A stretch of 64,000 nucleotides of DNA. Source: Galbula dea (Eukaryota > Chordata > Aves > Piciformes > Galbulidae). The DNA lies in assembly GCA_013399015.1 (NCBI GenBank), contig VWZX01004666.1:2295603-2359602 (forward strand), given 5' to 3'. This document shows, piece after piece, positions 26,481 through 37,700 of this stretch; positions within the stretch are counted from its first letter, which is position 1; every line of letters begins with the position of its first letter. Made by a program: the position numbers and the translations under genes. The notes beneath the pieces are model-generated. The model made no database searches and had not been told where the DNA came from. It saw only the letters and a program-made list of their open reading frames with translations.

Positions 26481-26492
26481 GGGGGGGGGGGG
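26481..26492. repeat. G12 homopolymer
   Basis: Twelve consecutive G, unusual in this AT-rich setting. Its length is prone to sequencing error. Confidence 0.95.
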
Positions 26493-26658
26493 ATAAGTTC
26501 TGCTTTGAATTAATCTAGTGCTAACTTATGACTATCATTGGGTTTTGCAGGGTTTTAGTGGAAGAATTTCAGAGTTGGTTACTGGGGTGATACTGTTCCT
26601 TCTGCATATTCATTGGAAAAACATTTGCAGAACTCCTTATTATTTCTTTTGGAATGAT

Positions 26659-26677
26659 TATATATATATATATATAT
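26659..26677. repeat. (TA)9 microsatellite
   Basis: Alternating TA just upstream of the candidate AGBL4 poly(A) signal. Confidence 0.95.
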
Positions 26678-26735
26678 CAAATGAGAGAGTTTCAGGTATC
26701 TGCTTAGCTGCTAAAGAGACTACTTTAGAAATATT

Positions 26736-26741
26736 AATAAA
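26736..26741 (+). promoter_or_regulatory. candidate poly(A) signal AATAAA for AGBL4
   Basis: A canonical hexamer, followed within 15-40 nt by a GTAGCTGTGG...GTGTGTTGTTT stretch of the kind that acts as a downstream GU-rich element. An alternative AATAAA at 26340-26345 has no such clear element. Which one is used is not shown by the sequence. Confidence 0.3.
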
Positions 26742-26971
26742 ATTATACAAGTAGCTGTGGAATAAGTGTGTTGTTTCATTTTTATTCCTTCCTCCTTACA
26801 GGCCTCCAGAGACATTTCAAAACCAAAATGTGAACAAGCAGGTACTGGGAAGCCCTTGTACTGCCATGCTATCAGTTGTGAGAGGCTCCCTCTATCTGAC
26901 TTGTAAAAGTCTGTCTTCTATGTTTAGATTTAATAATTGGATCTACCTGGAAATCACTGTCTCTGCCTCTT

Positions 26972-28372
26972 AGAATCATAGAATCACGGAATCACCAGAG
27001 TTCCAAGGGACCTTAAAGATCATCTAGTTCCAACACCCTTGCCTGGCAAGGACACCTTCCAGTAGATCAGGTTGCCCAGAAGCCCATCAAACCTTGCCTT
27101 AAAAGCTTCCATGGAAGGGGCTTTCACAACCTCTCTGGGCAACGAGTTCCATTGTCTCACCATCCTCATGGTGAAGAACTTCCTCCTAATATCTAATCTG
27201 AATCTACCCTCCTCTAGGTTGCATCCAATCCCCCTAGTCCTATCACTACCTGGCATCCTAAAAAGTCCCTCACCAGCTTTCTTGTAGGCCCCCTTCAGAT
27301 ACTGGAAAGCCACAATAAGATCACCTCAGAGCCTTCCCTTCTCCAGACTGAACAACCCCAACTATCTCAGTCTGCCCTCATAGGAGAGGTGTTCCAGTCC
27401 TCTGATCATTCTCATGGCCTTTCCCTGGACTCACTCCAGCACTTCCATATCCCTCTTGTAACAGAGGCTCCAGAACTAGATGCAATATTCCATGTGGGAT
27501 CTCAAGAGAGCAGAGTAGAGGGGGAGAATAACCTCCCTCGACCTGCTGGCCTCGCTCCTCTTGATGCAGCCCAGGATACAGTTGGCCTTCCGGGCTGCAA
27601 GCGCACATTGTTGGCTCATGTTAAGCTTCCTGTCCACCAGCACCCCCAAGTCTCTTTCCTCAGGGCTGCTCTCAAGCCAGTTACCTCCCAGCCTATATCA
27701 GTGCTTGGGATTGCCCCGACCCAGATGTAGGACCTCGCACTTGGTCTTGTTGAACTTCATGAGGTTGGCATGGGCCCACCTCTCCAGCCTGTCCAGGTCC
27801 CTCTGGATGGCATCCCTCCCCTCCAGCGTATCAACCGTTCCACACAGCTTGGTGTTGTCGGCAAACTTGCTGAGGGAGCACTCAATGCCACTTGTCCATG
27901 TCACCGATGAAGATGTTAAACAAGACTGGTCCCAGTACTGATCCTTGAGGGACTCCACTTGTTACTGGCTTCCACCTGGACATGGATCCGTTGACAGACA
28001 CTCTTTGGGTGCAAAAATCAAGCCAACTCCTTATCCAGCAAGTGGTCCATCCATCAAACCCATATTCCACTAGCTTGGAGACCAGGATGTCATGTGGGAC
28101 AGTGTCAAAGGCTTTGCTCAGGTCCAGGTAAATGACGTCAGTTGCTCTTCCCCTGTCTGTTGACATTGTGACCTTTTCATAGAAGGCCACCAGATTCATC
28201 AGGCATGATTTACCCTTGGTGAAGCCATGTTGATTATATCAAATCACCACTTCATTATCCTCCTGCCTCAGATCTGCTCCATGATCTTACCAGGCACAGA
28301 GGTGAGACTGACTGGCCTATAGTTCACTGGATCATCCTTCTTTCCCTTTTTAAAAATCTTACCTGTCTCCTG
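26972..28372 (-). mobile_element. CR1 LINE, 5'-truncated and decayed, ORF2 reverse-transcriptase part
   Basis: Read on the - strand, this encodes a CR1 reverse transcriptase. At about 28.35-28.2 kb comes the segment leading to the finger domain. At 28199-27882 there is motif A (IYLDLSKAFD) and motif B (SGVPQGSVLGP). Near 27.86 kb is the active-site box, which reads FADN where FADD is expected. At 27958-27698 follows the thumb-like part (CEVLHLGRGN), and at 27313-27020 the C-terminal part (GRFRLDIRRKFF, WNSLPREVV). These pieces lie in different frames, so at least two frameshifts break ORF2. The 3' end at 26972 shows the typical CR1 tail (GAATCATAGAATC on the + strand). The 5' end is approximate. 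The element is dead and lies between AGBL4 and SPATA6. Confidence 0.95.
27698..28199 (-). pseudogene. CR1 ORF2 reverse-transcriptase fragment (inactive)
   Basis: The best preserved protein part of the CR1 copy. It is read in two overlapping frames (28199-27882 and 27958-27698), which shows a frameshift near 27.9 kb. The catalytic box reads FADNTKL, so the second aspartate of the usual FADD is replaced by Asn. Together these mean it cannot make an active polymerase. Confidence 0.9.
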
Positions 28373-31300
28373 CCACCCATATCTGTCCCACAACCTGCAG
28401 TTTCCAGGTCTTAGTATAGACCTAATGTAGACTGATTGTGTCTGCCAGAGATGCCTCCTATCTGCTGAAAGATCCTAAACTTCTTGGATAGAAAAGACAG
28501 ATTGGAGACAGTTACCCATATGGGAAATGGTGACATCCCATTTGTCAACTCCCATGCTGGTAACCTTCTTCCCATCCCCTCCACCTGCCTAGCAATACCA
28601 TAACATCCAAACGTAAGGTTATCTGCCAAGAGCATCTGCCTTGCTCCTCAGTTGGGCAGCATGCCTGTTCTGGAGCCCAACCTCCCTATCCTTGTTCCAG
28701 CACATCCTGTTCAAACTCCTTGCTTTGCCTCCCATTTCACTCCTGTCTTTGTTTGTCTCTGGCACCTTCTGGTCCACCCACAGCCACGGCTGTCTCTGCC
28801 CATTTTTTCCACCATGAGATCCTGATCGTGTCTGTTTTGAACCCTATAGGCAGAGCTGACTCCATAGTGTTTTCTTCAGAGGCTCACCTCTGCTTTCAGA
28901 GTTCATCAAAAATCCATGTTTCTTGAAAGCTCTCCCTGAGCAGCTGGGATGGAAGCCTGAGGCTTTCGGTGTGGGGTCTTTGATAGCTTACATGAGGAGG
29001 GCTTACACTTTGGTGTGGCAGGGTGTGCATGATGTGCATTTCACAATCCCCATTTCACAAATTCTTGGGGAGACTTTCATGGAAGCTGAAAATATGAGAC
29101 CAAGTCTCTAGTTTTCTTTCCTCCCATATGAGCAGTGAAGTTCTTTTCTTCTACCTAAGCACGCAGTTCCTGTTTCAGAGCCTACTTCTGCCCTGCCATG
29201 AGCCACCTCTTCCTGGAGCATAAGATCTATGCCCCAGATGTAAGTAATGCACATTGTTACACTCAACAGTAACTCTTTACCAGTAACTTATGTCAGGTCC
29301 AAGGTAAGGTAACACCAGGGATTTTTGAAAGGTTCTAATGCAAATCTGGAGGTCTAATTTGACAGAATAGTGTTTACTCTTAAGAACAAAAGCAAGTATT
29401 TGTCTAAGCACAAGTGGAGGGCTCTTCTTGTAGGGAGACCAGAGCCCCATTGTATTGTCCTGCCTGTTTGCACTCTCTGTTTAGGGAGTTGGAGGGCAAT
29501 CCCTTGGAGCAAGAGCAGTGTATTTACCTCCCTTTGTACAGAACTGTGTGATGAATATTAAAATGATGAAATTCACTTGTTTTTTGTGCATCTTGCTCTC
29601 CTGACAAGAAAATCCTGCTACAAACCCCTGTGCAGGCAGCCTAATGGTGCTGAATTGGACCCTCGCTGTGAAGGGATTATATATTCTGATTGGGGCTGTA
29701 TTTGCAATTATTTTCTCTGCCACACCAAAGACCTTTACTGCAGAGCTGCAAACCAGTTATATGAACATGAAATGCTTTGACTTCTTCGCTAGGGAAACAT
29801 TAATCCAATCACAGGTTATGTCCATTACAGACTATGGCAATATTGTATACAGGAATTCCCAGGAGAAGGTTCTACAAAAATTGGAATCTCTCTATAACCA
29901 TGTTATGAGATTTACTGGTGTGGATAAAATGGGCAGAGTTAAAATTACCAGCCTGGCTATCTCTAAAAGACAGGTGAAGTCTGCTGGCTATCATTGCTTC
30001 ATAATATTACAAATGGAAAAGCCCTGAAGTAATTGAATAATACATCTGCTGAAAAAAACCTTGTGAACTGCTCTAACCTAAAGATAGACTGCAAGGAAAC
30101 AATGTACATACAGCACCCATTTGAAAGGAAAAAGATGCTTTCCTTACCTGGTGCAGGAAGATATCAAAAATGCACATACAGATTCTCTTTGCCTACTGCA
30201 TTATATGTGTGTGTGTGTTTGTGGCTATCTACCTCTTTTCACATAAAAATAAGTTTAACCAGTTTACTCAGCAGCCAGAGGCATGGTGCTGGATGGGAAC
30301 AATTCATAAGAAGAGTTCACTGCTTTTCCTTTTATACTGGAGATTGCTAAAAACATTTGATATGGCTTCAAAGGAGCTGGTTTCTGTTCCCTTAAAGTCT
30401 CTCTGTGCAGAAAAAGGTTTCAAAGCACTTTGCAAGAGTTGATTAAGATTTTCCCTGTGCTTTAGTATAGCATTCAGTGGTCCACAGCCACTGTTTAGTA
30501 GACAGCAACTTCACTGGGTAGCTTTGACCCCAAGGCTACAAGGAAGGTACCTACTGCTGCAGGCACACCAGGTGCAGTCTGTCTGTGTAAGCAAGTGCAC
30601 CATGCACACACCGTTCAGAGGGGGAGGATGTCCCACAGCCTGCCATCTGCCTCAGCATCATCCCGTAGTTGCAACCGGGTCACCTCCAGGCACAGAAGAG
30701 CCAGGCTTCCTGGAGCCACATGCTCCAGACACAGCAGAGCTGATCAATCATCCTCTCAAGCCATTCTCTGGAGGTAAGTGTGCTATGGACTGGATTTTTT
30801 GTGGTGTGGGAGAGGGGAGATCAGATCAGACACAATACAACCTTACGTAGTTCTATCTGGGCATGGAGGAGCACTTCTCTTCCCTGATGTTCTTCCCCAT
30901 CTGGTAGCTCTGAGCAGAGATCTAAGGGCACCTGACATGAACTGCATTGCAGCAGCAGGGCAGTCAGGGGTTGTCATAGCTGGTCAATACAGGGAAGTGT
31001 GATTTATTTCACATTACATGCACCTCTCCATGGCACACTAGCACACATGGAAGGAAGATATGCTTTTGTGAGACCAAGTCTGGAGGTGTTTGAATCCTCC
31101 GGTGGAGGGAACATGAGGAGGGTAAGAACCTGAGCACTGATGAGGACTGTATATACAACAACTTTGAAATCAGAGACCTTTGTTTTTACCATGAAGTTGT
31201 TCATTAGAGAAGCTATTTATCTTTGGAAATGTTTTTTAAAAAAATCCATATTTATGAAATATAAAAATGCTGCTTTTCCAGTAAGGTTTGAAATTTACTG

Positions 31301-34229
31301 TCTGGGAGCAGAGGGAACAGAAACCATCCAACCCTTACCAAAGCTGCAGTATCAATAGCCTGAGTATACAAAGGAAGATTTTCTTCCTAACTAGTATTTG
31401 GAAATAAAAAGTACTACAGCAAATTTTGCCACTGGGGACAAAGTCCATCTTATAAGGGAGCCAATATCCTACTGTGATCCCCTGTGACACAGAAAGAATC
31501 ATAGTGAGTACAAGGAGTCCCCTGTTCACTTTGCATGTTGAGAGCTGTTACCCCTGGCACTTTCAGCCAAAGTAACTCAAACAAATACTGAAGATTTGTA
31601 CACATTTGCCTTCGGAGCTAGGTGGAGGTGGGAAAGTTTTTGGGTTTGCTCCCTGTGTGTGCTACCAAGATTGTTCTGTATTATTTATGCCCCATTTTAA
31701 GGCTGGATTAATACATTTCTGGAGGTGTAGTTTTTTTAGGTCCTAAGTGTTACCATGTTGTGTGATGCAGTTGTGAGATGCCCCTTTAGAGAGCCATGAT
31801 GCCATAAATGATGAGGCTGCTTGCTGGTGTTTGCAGTGCTGAACACAGAGCACTGTCCTGCAGGAAGACAATGTACTTTTGGTGGGGAAGTTGTTTTCTG
31901 GCAAATCCACGTTGTACTTAGTGCTTTCATTTCTTCCTCCCCTAAGGTAGGTTCCTTTTTGCTTTTGATTGGTCACAACCTTGGTACGTTCCCAAAGAGC
32001 TTGAGCAGCTGATCCTGAGTCACCAAGTGGGAAATAAACAGCCTGTCCTGGGAGGCTTGACTAAGAAGTAGGAGAAAGAGGGAAGGAAAAAAAAGATGGA
32101 GAAGAACAATTTAAACTTTAGCTCAGGAAGTTGGTTAAATCACAGAGGTGCTCTTTAGCTTGGGGGTGGCTCTTGGACAGCTTGTTCAGCACTGAGGGTT
32201 GGGTGAAACCTTTGGTCCTTTTAGGTGAAGAATAGTTTTGCTCTTCTTCAAAATAAAGCCAGGACTTCACCTTGAGAATCTTGAATGCAGTTCTCAGCTC
32301 TTCATGGATCTGATGTCGCAAGATTTAGGATAAGGTGAGGGATATTTCTTTCTGTGATTCATCCCTATCATCCAAACCCTATGATATTTCTACCTCATAC
32401 TAGTATATAGCTTTTTTCCCCACTTGAAGAAACACCCATTTCTCACATGGTGGCCCAACACTCAGACAGCTGAAGTGAGCTGAAGCAGGACAGAAGTGGG
32501 TCACAGAGTCAACAAGGGAAGTGACTGAGGTGCCATGGCTGAGCCACAGCTGAGTGATGGCAGTGGGCACTCGGATAAATCTTCACAGATGCTCCAAAGG
32601 CAGTGCTGGCAGAGAGTAAACAGTAATTAATAATGGCTGTTAAATGCAGATATTAACCATACCTCTCAACCTTGAACAAAGGGAGAAGGGGTTTTGCAAA
32701 ATACTTCATTTTCTGTCACTCTCCCATGACACCTGTACACCCCTCTCCTAAGCCAAGCTGTTGTTCAGCCATCCTGAGACTTCCCAAACCATTCATTTAA
32801 ACTATTTAAACTATAACTTTCAAATCTGCAAGTGGATTTAGAGCAGCCCATGTATGGGATGAAAACAATTTCTAGGTTTTACTGATTTAGAAAAATGGTG
32901 GCAGTCTGCACAGTGTGGGGCCAGAGGTGGAATCTCAAGACCCATTTTGGGCCAGGGTGCCATGTAGAATGGAATATGCCAGGTTAAAAAGAGGGCATGT
33001 GTAAGGAGGGGAACCTGTCTTTGGAAATCAAGGGTCATGAGAGTAACTAGTACTGTCCAGGGTAAATTTACCTGAAATTTTTTCCAACCTCCTCACTGTT
33101 TCAGTATCCAAATGCCTGCAGTTTGTATAAAAACATGTTTTTATTGCAGGCTGTAGGTTAAAAACACTGGACTTGACTGAAGGCACAACATAAAGAGATG
33201 CAGATTGCTGCTTCTTTGACATGAGTTTATCAGCATATTTGAGGTCAGTGTCCTGTCTGCATGTTTCCATGACATGGAGGTGGTCCCAGTGGGTAGTAAC
33301 AATCCTCAGATATTTTTTTATTTCCTTACTTTTAAATGCATGTAGGTCAAAATCCTTTGTTATTGTGAATCCTCTGGGTGAACAGCCATAGGTGAGTTAA
33401 TACAAACAATAATAATGATCACAACCATATCTATCAGCAGTGGCACAGAGTAGCCTTGTGGTTCTATACTTAAGAAGGAGAAGTACATCCAACATATTCA
33501 GCCCTTGGGTGCCCCAAAGCATTTTCATGTACTGCTGGGAAGATGAGAGTGCTGTGTGTTTCTGGGGAGAGGATCAATCAGTGCAGCTAAACACCACTAA
33601 CCCTTTGTTACTGCCTGCCACAAAATGAATCAAATCTAGCAGAAAGAAGGAAGTGGTCTCTGGTGTAACCATGGATGGCACTTTGGTGTACCCCACATGG
33701 GCCACGCACTCAAGCAGCGACAGGGCTTCTCACTGTGAACTGAGTAAGTCCCAAACCTGCCTGGGCCAGTTCTGCCATCAGGAAAGCAGTTCAGCCCCAA
33801 ACTGAGCCACAGGGCTGATCACTCATCAGCACAACTCCACTGATGCCAGTGCAAAATAGAAGGAAAGACTCTATCCCCATGTATTTTTAAATCATCAAGC
33901 TAGTAAGTACTCTGGATGATAAGATGTAATCTTTTAAATGCAGTATGGATTTCTTCCCTGAATTATGCATGATAACATCTCTAGGCATGAGCTTTATTTC
34001 TTTTTCTACTGAAAGAGCTGTCTGTGGTGGTGGTGGTTGGTAATCAGTGTGTTTTACAATTCAGTAGGCTGGCCTGGGAAAGGCTTCCTATTGCTAGACA
34101 ATCTCTGCTAACTTCCTAAGAGTGTTGGGCCCTAGGATGGAGCCAGAGCATCTCCAGAAGATATGAGACTGCTAACAACTGGTTTAACAAGCTGATACTG
34201 GTCTCTAAGCAAAAGTAGCCAAATCCCAC
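28373..34229. other. intergenic region between AGBL4 and SPATA6, left part
   Basis: Non-coding apart from the LINE-like fossil listed separately at 29644-30027. A short TG run lies near 30.2 kb. The open frames here are short and have no family resemblance or splice-site support. Confidence 0.6.
29644..30027 (+). pseudogene. non-CR1 LINE ORF2 fossil (L2/Jockey-like C-terminal region)
   Basis: This is a 127-codon open frame. From about codon 40 it reads MKCFDFFARETLIQS, then SITDYGNIVYRN, KLESLYNHVMRF, and a C-terminal SKRQ...HCFIILQMEKP. This order matches the C-terminal part of L2-type non-LTR ORF2 proteins, well known from fish: K(S)CF.F.AR..L.Q, then LDYGD(V/I).Y, then LD.(V/L)YH.ALRF, then RR..HW.(L/F)FIYKA. 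No 5' polymerase part or 3' tail was recognised, so it is a fragment. The first 40 codons do not clearly match. The assignment comes from motif order recognised by eye; chance resemblance is possible but unlikely for the central part. Confidence 0.55.
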
Positions 34230-34371
34230 AGAATTCATAGAATGGCCCAGGTTGGAAGAGACCTTAAAGATCATCTAGCTCCAGCCCCCCTGCCATGGGC
34301 AGGGATGCCACCCACTAGACCAGGTTGCCCAGAGCCACATCCAACCTGGCCTTGAACACTGCCAGGTGTTC
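34230..34371 (-). mobile_element. CR1 3'-end fragment
   Basis: The + strand shows the reverse complement of a CR1 3' end: GAATTCATAGAATGG, then GGTTGGAAGAGACC, then ATCATCTAGCTCCA, then CCAGGTTGCCCAGAG. Only about 140 bp remain, with no coding part. Confidence 0.93.
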
Positions 34372-34527
34372 GAATATGCTGATAATTCTCACCTTGAGAG
34401 TTATCAACAGGGAGAAAGGGAATGAACGCTAGAATTTCAAGGGTGACTGACAAATTCAGGTCAAATCTGTTCACATGCAGTCCTGATCTAGAGCTCGCTG
34501 GTTGCTCAGGGGTGTATGGGGACCACC

Positions 34528-34778
34528 CATTACACAAGAGGCAATGGGCACAAATTAAAATAAATACACTAAATTCCATCTGAACACAAGAAAACACTTT
34601 TTAACTGTGAGGGTGGTCAAACACTGGAGCATGCTGCAGAGTCTCCACCCCTGCAGATATTCAAAATCCAGCTGGATGTAGCTCTGGACAACCTGTTGTA
34701 GATGACCCAGCCTGAGGAGAGGGGATAGATGAGATTATCTCAAGATCCTTTCTAACATCATCCATTCTGTGATTCTGT
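34528..34778 (+). mobile_element. CR1 3'-end fragment, inverted relative to neighbour
   Basis: CR1 3' sequence in + orientation. It begins around GAGGCAATGGGCAC, continues with CACTTTTTAACTGTGAGGGT and GATATTCAAAATCCAGCTGG, and ends with ATTCTGTGATTCTGT, the CR1 tail. The coding frame is broken. It lies about 155 bp from the - strand fragment, so the two 3' tails point outwards. Confidence 0.9.
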
Positions 34779-37700
34779 CTCATGTATTTTATGCTCATTT
34801 CTGACAATTTTACTGGTAATTTTGTGTCAACCAGTGCAATGATAACAATGTGTAGCTTTTTGCAGCATTTTTCACTCCTTCATCTTCAGTGCCTTTAATA
34901 ACGTTTGTAGTTAATCATCTCTTTTTAATGGCTAGGGGAACTGGGGCAGTCAGAAAACAAGTAATTTGCTTAAAGACATTCAGGGAGATAGGGCCAGAGG
35001 GACCAAATTTCCTGAGTGTCACCTCCCATTCCTGGACTACCCCTGCAACTGCAATTCCTGTGCAAGTGCAATTTTGAGAGATATAGCTGGTGTCTGTACC
35101 TAGCACCTAGTGACAGCACAGGCCAAAGGTGCTGGATGCAGCACTCTATCCATGGATGCAGCCCTGTAAATCACAGCAAAGTAAAAATGCTTCTGTGCTT
35201 TGCCAGGGAGACAATGGTGCAGGCAGCTCTGCTCCGGTGAGCTCAGCCGAACTGCAAACAAGCAAGCTGTTGCTTTAATGAAGGCATATTCACAACCAGT
35301 AAAAAGAGGTTTTACCTACCAGTGCTTCAAACTACAGCTCTAGTTTCTATATCTCACATGATATTTGGGGTTTTTTCCAGTGCTTCTACTGCAGGTCTCA
35401 GATTTGGCCAAGTTGCAATGCCTAACAGTAAAATTCATTCTTTATAGCACTATTATTACCAATCCTTAGAGACTGATATTTCTAATAGCCTAAAACCTCC
35501 TTAACTAAAGCTCACACTGCTGTGATTTTGCATCTCAATGTATTTTATCTATTGACAAGTACACATTTATAAGTTCTGAATTTTCTCATGAGTATGAAAA
35601 TCAGACAGAAGAGCAGATGTGTGTGCATGTCTGCATGCACACAAGCACAGGGCCCCCAGTTTAAGTACTTACTTAAATCCCAGATCCTGACAAACAGGAA
35701 TGATCTGCCTGTTACTCTTTTGGTGAGCTGAATAAATACATTGTCTGTGATTGCATGGAATAGGAGAAGCAGGCAATGGCCATTTAGGGCAATTAATCAC
35801 AGCCATGTATTCTTTATTTCCTATTTATGGGTGATACATTGAGCTGAATTTTAATCAGCTCTCACTAGGATGGGTTTTCATGTTTCTGCTTTCAGCAGTT
35901 AACACTTTAGAGATACCAGAAAGCTAAACCAGTAGGACAACTATGGATTGGGATCATACTCTGATTTTAGTAATTACTTTGCTTACTGCCTTTAGAGAAT
36001 TCAAAAAAATAATGTCTCATGCGTGTGGGCTTCTGGGAAGGTAACTTAGAAATGGGTGCAGTTAATGATAACATCACATAGCAGTCAGAACAGCGAGATA
36101 AGTACAACTAAACCCAGCTCTGAACCCAGATTTCCACTGTCTCTATCTAAAACAGTTATAAAAACTAATGCAAAACAGAGAACAAACTGCTGCCACTGGG
36201 GTGCAAAGTATATTCCTATCTGGAGGAGCTTTACAGCTGTTCAAGCAGGATAGTCAAGTGAAAAAGGAGGCCTCAGTCTCATTCTTCACTGAGTCAGTGA
36301 TTCCTCTGACATTGGCAATGTCTACAAGTGAACATGGAGGTTTAATGTTTTCTGAGCTTGTTGCTTGGTAAATAAAGCTAGCTTTTCTTAATGGTCAGAA
36401 CTGAGAGCTACCCCTGCCTGGAGGGGGAACACTGCATTCCCTGGCCTCTGGCTCTGGTTCTGTTGTAGCTCGAAGATTGGTAGAGCAAGTGTTGTAAAAT
36501 CTCAGGTGGAGCTCAGCAGGGCTGATTTAAGGATTATTGCAGGAATGGCTCCTTTGCTCTTCCTTGGTTTTTTTTAACTTAAATATGCAGTACAGCATAA
36601 CACTCTTCAGCAGAGACACCATCTTCATCCCTTTGTTCAAGGAGTGGAGAGAAGAATAGTTAACAGAGCCCCTACCTCTTCTCCTTGGATGATGCTCAGT
36701 TTGACCTTTACAGTACTAAAGTGCTATTAAGATAAGAATCATGTACTATATCCTGACCTCAGTTACACCATGGTATATCTGAATTTGGAGTCAGTCCACT
36801 GAAGTAATTAGAATTGACTGGTGCATGTGGTATTTTGTATTTCTGGCATTTATATTCAAGACAGTCAGTGGGATCCATAACACCACCCCACACCTGCCCC
36901 ATGCATGCTGCACACAATGTGTTTATTACACGTGGCACTCACTGCATAGCAGGTGATTAAAATGGAGAGTATTTTAAAAGTTAAATTGGCCTTTTATATC
37001 CCATAATTTGTGATAGGAGCCAGATTGCTGTGGATGATTTAGATACCTAACTCAATCAATGACTATGAGACAGTGAAATGTCTTTGGGAAAAAACTTGCA
37101 GTCCCTAATCTTTAAATTTAATCTTTAATTTTGGAGTGAAATTGGTGCTTAGAAAGTATAGCTCAGGGAGGGCAGGGAAAGAAGAGTCCAGTGAGCAAAA
37201 CTGAAATCTCGCTGAGCCAGGGAATGTTGTCAGCCAAAGAGGAGATGGGAAATTAGCAGGCAGCTCAGCCTGGCTCGCTCACAGGAATGCACGGACAAAA
37301 TCGATACAGGCAGATGATGCCATCCTGCCCCTAAAAACCAACAGTCCTTTAAAATGAGGTCCCTGGGTGACAGATACTTTTCCAGGCATTAAGACTCTGG
37401 CATCCCAACCAAAGCACAAGATCAAGAAAGTAAATTTGAAGGAGTTATTTTATTACAGATAACGCTGCCTTTTCCAGATAGCCACGCTTCAGTTAAGCCC
37501 ACCGAACCAAACACCACATTGCAATTCAGTCAGGAAAAGCAGCTTGCCCTAAGATATGATATAGGACAAGCAAAATTAATAATTTTTGAGACATATTATC
37601 ATAGCAAGAATGTGAAGAATTTTTTTTCCATCTTTTTATTGCAACTCTTGAAATTCTTCTCCTGGGCTACTATTTAGAAGCCCAGCTTTGTTGATGTTTC

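Larger units (their letters stand above)
24242..26757 (+). other. AGBL4: probable AGBL4 3' UTR
   Basis: This is the sequence after the AGBL4 stop. The first AATAAA is at 26340-26345, and a second at 26736-26741 is followed by a GT-rich stretch. It contains an ATT-rich run (24411-24429), G12 (26481-26492) and (TA)9 (26659-26677). The 3' limit is inferred from the poly(A) motif only. Confidence 0.35.
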
